From assembly GCF_900142845.1 (NCBI RefSeq), contig NZ_FSRU01000001.1, positions 1-64,000 on the forward strand: a stretch of 64,000 nt of DNA, written 5' to 3'. Positions 61,197 to 64,000 of this stretch are shown piece after piece. How positions within the stretch are numbered: position 1 is the first letter of the stretch; every line of letters begins with the position of its first letter. Below the pieces are notes generated by a model. That model ran no database searches, was not told the DNA's origin, and saw only the letters and a list, made by a program, of their open reading frames with translations. A program made the translations under genes and the position numbers. The stretch is from Paraburkholderia phenazinium. GTDB taxonomy: Bacteria; Pseudomonadota; Gammaproteobacteria; Burkholderiales; Burkholderiaceae.

Positions 61197-62024
61197 CTAG
61201 GTCGTTTGAAGTGTAAGGACTTCCGGATCCACTTCGGCACCGAGCATCCGGCTTACCCTATCCGCGTGTCTTCGCAGCGTGCGGCCCAGCTCATGCAGGT
61301 CGTCGTCGCTCAAACCGCTTTTCAGCGTGGTCACGCTGATCGCCGCAACGCCCTCGCCTTCGCGGTTGGTAATGGCCGCGCCGATACACACCACGCCGAT
61401 GTTGTCCTCTTCGTTATCGAACGCATAGCCGCGCTGGGCAACCAGCAACAGATCGGTCATCAATTCGGCGGGTGTCACGAGGGTGTATTCGGTGCGCCGC
61501 GGCATACCGGTTTGCGCCAGCAGTTTGACGACCCGCGCCGGCGGCAGCAGCGCCAGCAGCGATTTACCGAGCGCCGAGCAATGCGGCAGTTCGCGTTGCC
61601 CCAGCGCGGACGCGATCCGCAAGATGCCGGGCGCGTCGACGCGGCTGATCGCCACCGCGTAGCCATGATCGAGAATCGCTAGGCGCGAAGTCAAGCCGGT
61701 CAGCGCGGTGAGATCGCGCAGCACCGGCATCGCAAGCTGCGAAACGGCGACATCTTCCGCGGCGCGATCGCCCAGAAAGACCAGCGACAGTCCTAACCGG
61801 TAACGACGCGAACCGCCAAGCCGGACATCGGCTACGAAGTGGCGCAGCAACAACGTCTGCAATAGCGCAAACGCGGTGCTCTTCGATACGCCGATCTGCT
61901 CAGCCACTCCCGCGACGGTCATCCCCTCGTTGCCGGCCTTCCCCAAGGCCTCAAGGACATCGAGCGCGCGATTAACACTGCGTAACGCGTATCGGTCCTC
62001 TGCAGTTTGAACTGCATCTGTCAT
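61197..62024 (-). CDS. IclR family transcriptional regulator
   Basis: A 275-residue IclR protein: helix-turn-helix region ALDVLEALGKAGNEGMTVAG, VAEQIGVSKSTAFALLQTLL; effector domain with YRLGLSLVFLGDRAAEDVAV, HCSALGKSLLALLP, and VCIGAAITNREGEGVAAISV. It lies 91 bp before the permease gene on the same strand and probably controls the transporter and perhaps the asparaginase. Inverted CCGAAC repeats in the upstream region are operator candidates. Confidence 0.92.
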   Translation of the reverse strand: MTDAVQTAEDRYALRSVNRALDVLEALGKAGNEGMTVAGVAEQIGVSKSTAFALLQTLLLRHFVADVRLGGSRRYRLGLSLVFLGDRAAEDVAVSQLAMPVLRDLTALTGLTSRLAILDHGYAVAISRVDAPGILRIASALGQRELPHCSALGKSLLALLPPARVVKLLAQTGMPRRTEYTLVTPAELMTDLLLVAQRGYAFDNEEDNIGVVCIGAAITNREGEGVAAISVTTLKSGLSDDDLHELGRTLRRHADRVSRMLGAEVDPEVLTLQTT

Positions 62025-62082
62025 TTTGTTTTGATTCCGTCTGATTGATGAAACTGCCCCGATAGCATCCCACATCTCATAT

Positions 62083-62161
62083 TGACAGTCACTAATCTGG
62101 AAATTACCATAAAACTACTGCCGAACACGGTTCGGTAGAGCCGAACAAATTAATTATTCGG
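62083..62161 (+). promoter_or_regulatory. Promoter-like boxes with inverted CCGAAC repeats upstream of iclR
   Basis: TTGACA at 62083-62088 and TACCAT at 62105-62110 (16-bp spacer) look like a plus-strand promoter. Next, CCGAAC-ACG-GTTCGG (62121-62135) is a perfect short palindrome, and a second CCGAA...TTCGG pair occupies 62141-62161 with an AT-rich centre. These fit an IclR-type operator. Confidence 0.5.
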
Positions 62162-62284
62162 TACGCGGCGTTCCTGATTCACGGTGCGCCCCACCACGAA
62201 AAATAGCGACAGGAGGCCGCATTCGAGTCGACGACGCGTTCCGGGGCTTTTTGCGCGGCGTCACCCACTCGGCGGCAAGCGACA

Positions 62285-62542
62285 ATGGGAATAATCTCCG
62301 AGAGAGGTTTGTGCATTGGCGAGCAGTCGAAAATGTCAGGCGCGCATTCGGCAAAACTCGTCCACAGCGAAATCATGCATATCCGGCTTGTAATCGAGCG
62401 CCTGTCGGTGTCCGATCTGGACCGCTCGGGCTTGCCTCGCGCCTATTGGCGCAAGCGCCTGCAAAGCGTCATGCAAAACCATCAATTGTCACCGGCCCAG
62501 TTCGACGAAATTGACCGGATTCTTGGCACGCTTAACGAGTAG
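62285..62542 (+). CDS. Small helical protein of unknown function
   Basis: An 85-residue ORF. The last 50 residues (IMHIRLVIERLSVSDLDRSG, LPRAYWRKRLQSVMQNHQLS, PAQFDEIDRILGTLNE) look like a real, folded helical domain with a normal residue mix. The start may be 62285 or the internal ATG at 62333. I do not recognise the family. It is divergent from iclR and follows the promoter-like boxes at 62083-62110. Confidence 0.6.
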   Translation: MGIISERGLCIGEQSKMSGAHSAKLVHSEIMHIRLVIERLSVSDLDRSGLPRAYWRKRLQSVMQNHQLSPAQFDEIDRILGTLNE

Positions 62543-62661
62543 CGAGTCGCGCGAATACTGCGAATTTTCCCTGACTAAAATTCGCCGCGAAATCCTCTGC
62601 ACATTTCCATCCATTTCAATTCAATTTTAAGTCAGTAATTAGTACCTTATTCATCATACAA

Positions 62662-62732
62662 ATACGGGTGTTGCTCCTTCAAGAATGCGACCCGGTTGTG
62701 ACATATTCGGGTCCGCTCGCTGACACCCGTAT
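62662..62732. promoter_or_regulatory. Nested inverted repeats upstream of the asparaginase gene
   Basis: ATACGGGTGT (62662-62671) pairs perfectly with ACACCCGTAT (62723-62732). Inside, GACCCG (62689-62694) pairs with CGGGTC (62708-62713). The element ends about 100 bp before the asparaginase ATG. It might be a leader RNA structure or a double operator. Confidence 0.5.
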
Positions 62733-62834
62733 GATCTGACCAATCCACAGAGCCCCGCACTCATCAGGGTTTGGTTTTCGCGATATAAAACGTAAAATCC
62801 GCTGCATTCCAAACACTGTCCAGGAGAGACCTCG

Positions 62835-63914
62835 ATGACTGCGGGCGCAACCGGGCCAATTGCGGCTACGACCTATCGCGGCGACGCGATCGAAAACACC
62901 CATAGGGCGCACGTCGCGGTGGTCGATGCGCAAGGGCGTCTGCTTTACGCGTTCGGCGATCCGGCGCGGATGACGCTGGCGCGTTCGGCAGCCAAGCCCG
63001 CGCAGGCGCTCGCCGTGCTCGAAACCGGCGCACTCGAGCGCTTCGGCTTCGAGGAGGCCGATCTCGCGCTCATGTGCGGCTCGCACAGCAGCGAAGAGCG
63101 GCATATCGAGCGCGCCCGCCGGATGATTGCGAAAGCCCACGCGAGCGAAGCAGATCTGCGCTGTGGCGGCCATCCGCCCATTTCGGACGCCGTCTACCGG
63201 TCGTGGATCAAACGCGATTTCACACCGGGCGCGGTATGCAGCAACTGCTCCGGCAAGCACGCCGGCATGCTCGCGGGCGCGCAGGCGCTCGGCGCAGCCG
63301 TGCAGGACTACCACCGCCCCGACCATCCGCTGCAGGTGCACGTGAAGCACACCGTCGCCGAGGTCTGCGATCTGCCTGACGAGAGTGTCCAGTGGGCGAT
63401 TGACGGCTGCAACCTGCCCACGCCCGCTTTTCCGCTGGAGCGTCTGGCGCGGCTATATGCGAAGCTGGCCGACGCGGCCGCGCAACCCGCCGGAGAGGCC
63501 GCGTCTGCACGCAGCGCTGCGCTCGCGCGCATCTATCGTGCGATGACCGGCTATCCCGAGATGGTCGCAGGCGAAGGGCGCTTTTGTACCATGCTGATGC
63601 GCGCTTTCGACGGGGCGCTGGTCGCCAAGGTGGGAGCGGACGCGAGCTATGCGATCGGCGTCCGGCCGTCCGGGCAGACGGCGCGGCTGGGTGCGCACGG
63701 CGCGCTGGGAATCGCGGTGAAGGTGGAAGACGGCAATACGACGGTGCTTTACGCCATCGTGGCCGATCTGCTGGGCCAGCTCGACATCGGCACCGCCGCG
63801 CAACGCGCCGAGTTCGAAACCTTCCGCACCCCGCCGATGCGCAACACGATGGGCGTGGAGACCGGCCATCTGGCGCTGTCCGTCGCGCTCGAACCGGTTG
63901 GCGAGGCACGTTAG
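62835..63914 (+). CDS. L-asparaginase II (Rhizobium etli / Asparaginase_II type)
   Basis: A 359-residue Asparaginase_II protein: FGDPARMTLARSAAKPAQAL, MCGSHSSEERHIERARRMIA, SNCSGKHAGMLAGAQALG and GYPEMVAGEGRFCTMLMRAF. The SxxK pair and CSGKHAGM block with conserved Cys/His/Lys are the family's catalytic region. It hydrolyses asparagine to aspartate and ammonia in the cytoplasm and is unrelated to E. coli AnsA/AnsB. GGAGAG precedes the ATG. It neighbours an amino-acid ABC transporter and IclR regulator. Confidence 0.93.
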   Translation: MTAGATGPIAATTYRGDAIENTHRAHVAVVDAQGRLLYAFGDPARMTLARSAAKPAQALAVLETGALERFGFEEADLALMCGSHSSEERHIERARRMIAKAHASEADLRCGGHPPISDAVYRSWIKRDFTPGAVCSNCSGKHAGMLAGAQALGAAVQDYHRPDHPLQVHVKHTVAEVCDLPDESVQWAIDGCNLPTPAFPLERLARLYAKLADAAAQPAGEAASARSAALARIYRAMTGYPEMVAGEGRFCTMLMRAFDGALVAKVGADASYAIGVRPSGQTARLGAHGALGIAVKVEDGNTTVLYAIVADLLGQLDIGTAAQRAEFETFRTPPMRNTMGVETGHLALSVALEPVGEAR

Positions 63915-64000
63915 GCCCTAAGTCTCTATACCTTACCTGGCAGTCCGCGTGAGGGTAGAGAAGCCAGCGAGGCGCGGCACCGCTCGTGCCCGCCGCCGGA

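Noticed and set aside
1..64000. tRNA, rRNA, insertion sequences and prophage genes
   Set aside because: I looked for typical motifs (transposase DDE proteins, integrase, phage structural genes, tRNA-like cloverleaf ends) and saw none; a dedicated RNA search could still find a small RNA.

Overview
The window is GC-rich bacterial chromosomal DNA, and its gene content points to the Burkholderiaceae, most likely Burkholderia or Paraburkholderia. Supporting signs are a DUF4148 protein, hopanoid tailoring genes hpnJ/hpnI/hpnL, a Tat-exported phosphocholine-type phospholipase C, a FinO/ProQ protein, and many LysR, AraC and IclR regulators next to transporters. I saw no rRNA, tRNA, CRISPR array, prophage or insertion sequence. 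It reads as ordinary accessory-rich chromosome.

Layout. 0-4.6 kb: two GNAT acetyltransferases, then a LysR regulator, a divergent AEC permease and a sterol-desaturase-type hydroxylase. These last three are broken by four frameshifts, each explainable by one base gained or lost in a short homopolymer. 4.7-6.6 kb: a HipBA module preceded by three operator-like palindromes phased exactly 27 bp. 6.6-10.5 kb: hopanoid genes hpnJ-hpnI-hpnL without hpnK. 11-15.6 kb: a minus-strand run of ECF sigma factor, putative anti-sigma factor, periplasmic metal-sensor-like protein, DUF1800 and Tat-exported DUF1501, several joined by ATGA overlaps. 16-21 kb: AraC, quinone oxidoreductase, XapX, LysR, cupin, DUF4337 and a methyltransferase. 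21.3-23.6 kb: an ECF42-type sigma factor with two YciI/DGPF proteins and a possible 25-codon leader peptide. 24-31 kb: small enzymes, a HiPIP, a DUF1444 protein, two Cys-free Ser/Thr/Ala-rich proteins flanking a TSUP transporter, a HAD phosphatase and a CPBP protease. 31.5-36.9 kb: GNAT, ProQ-domain protein, a TetR regulator with a clear promoter/operator, an orphan HigA-like antitoxin, MFS transporter and aldo/keto reductase.

37-44.5 kb: a minus-strand carbohydrate block (debranching-type glucosidase, GH63-like glucosidase, zwf, ROK-type polyphosphate glucokinase) that could carry alpha-glucan to 6-phosphogluconolactone. 44.7-50.3 kb: lipoprotein, phospholipase C, aspartoacylase-family deacylase, amino-acid-type binding protein and LysR. 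50.6-53 kb: glycosyltransferase and FemAB-like acyltransferase. 53.3-57.7 kb: small membrane protein, winged-helix protein, MocR regulator and a divergent YdeP-type molybdoenzyme sharing a palindromic intergenic site. 57.7-64 kb: terminator hairpins, DUF4148, a second small membrane ORF, an amino-acid-type ABC transporter with IclR regulator, and an L-asparaginase II.

No spectacular new system stands out. The best leads are the phased hipBA operators with a long basic tail on HipB, the pair of low-complexity Cys-free proteins, the sigma-factor/DUF1800/DUF1501 run, the histone-H1-like tail on the glucokinase, and structured intergenic elements near the IclR/asparaginase genes.
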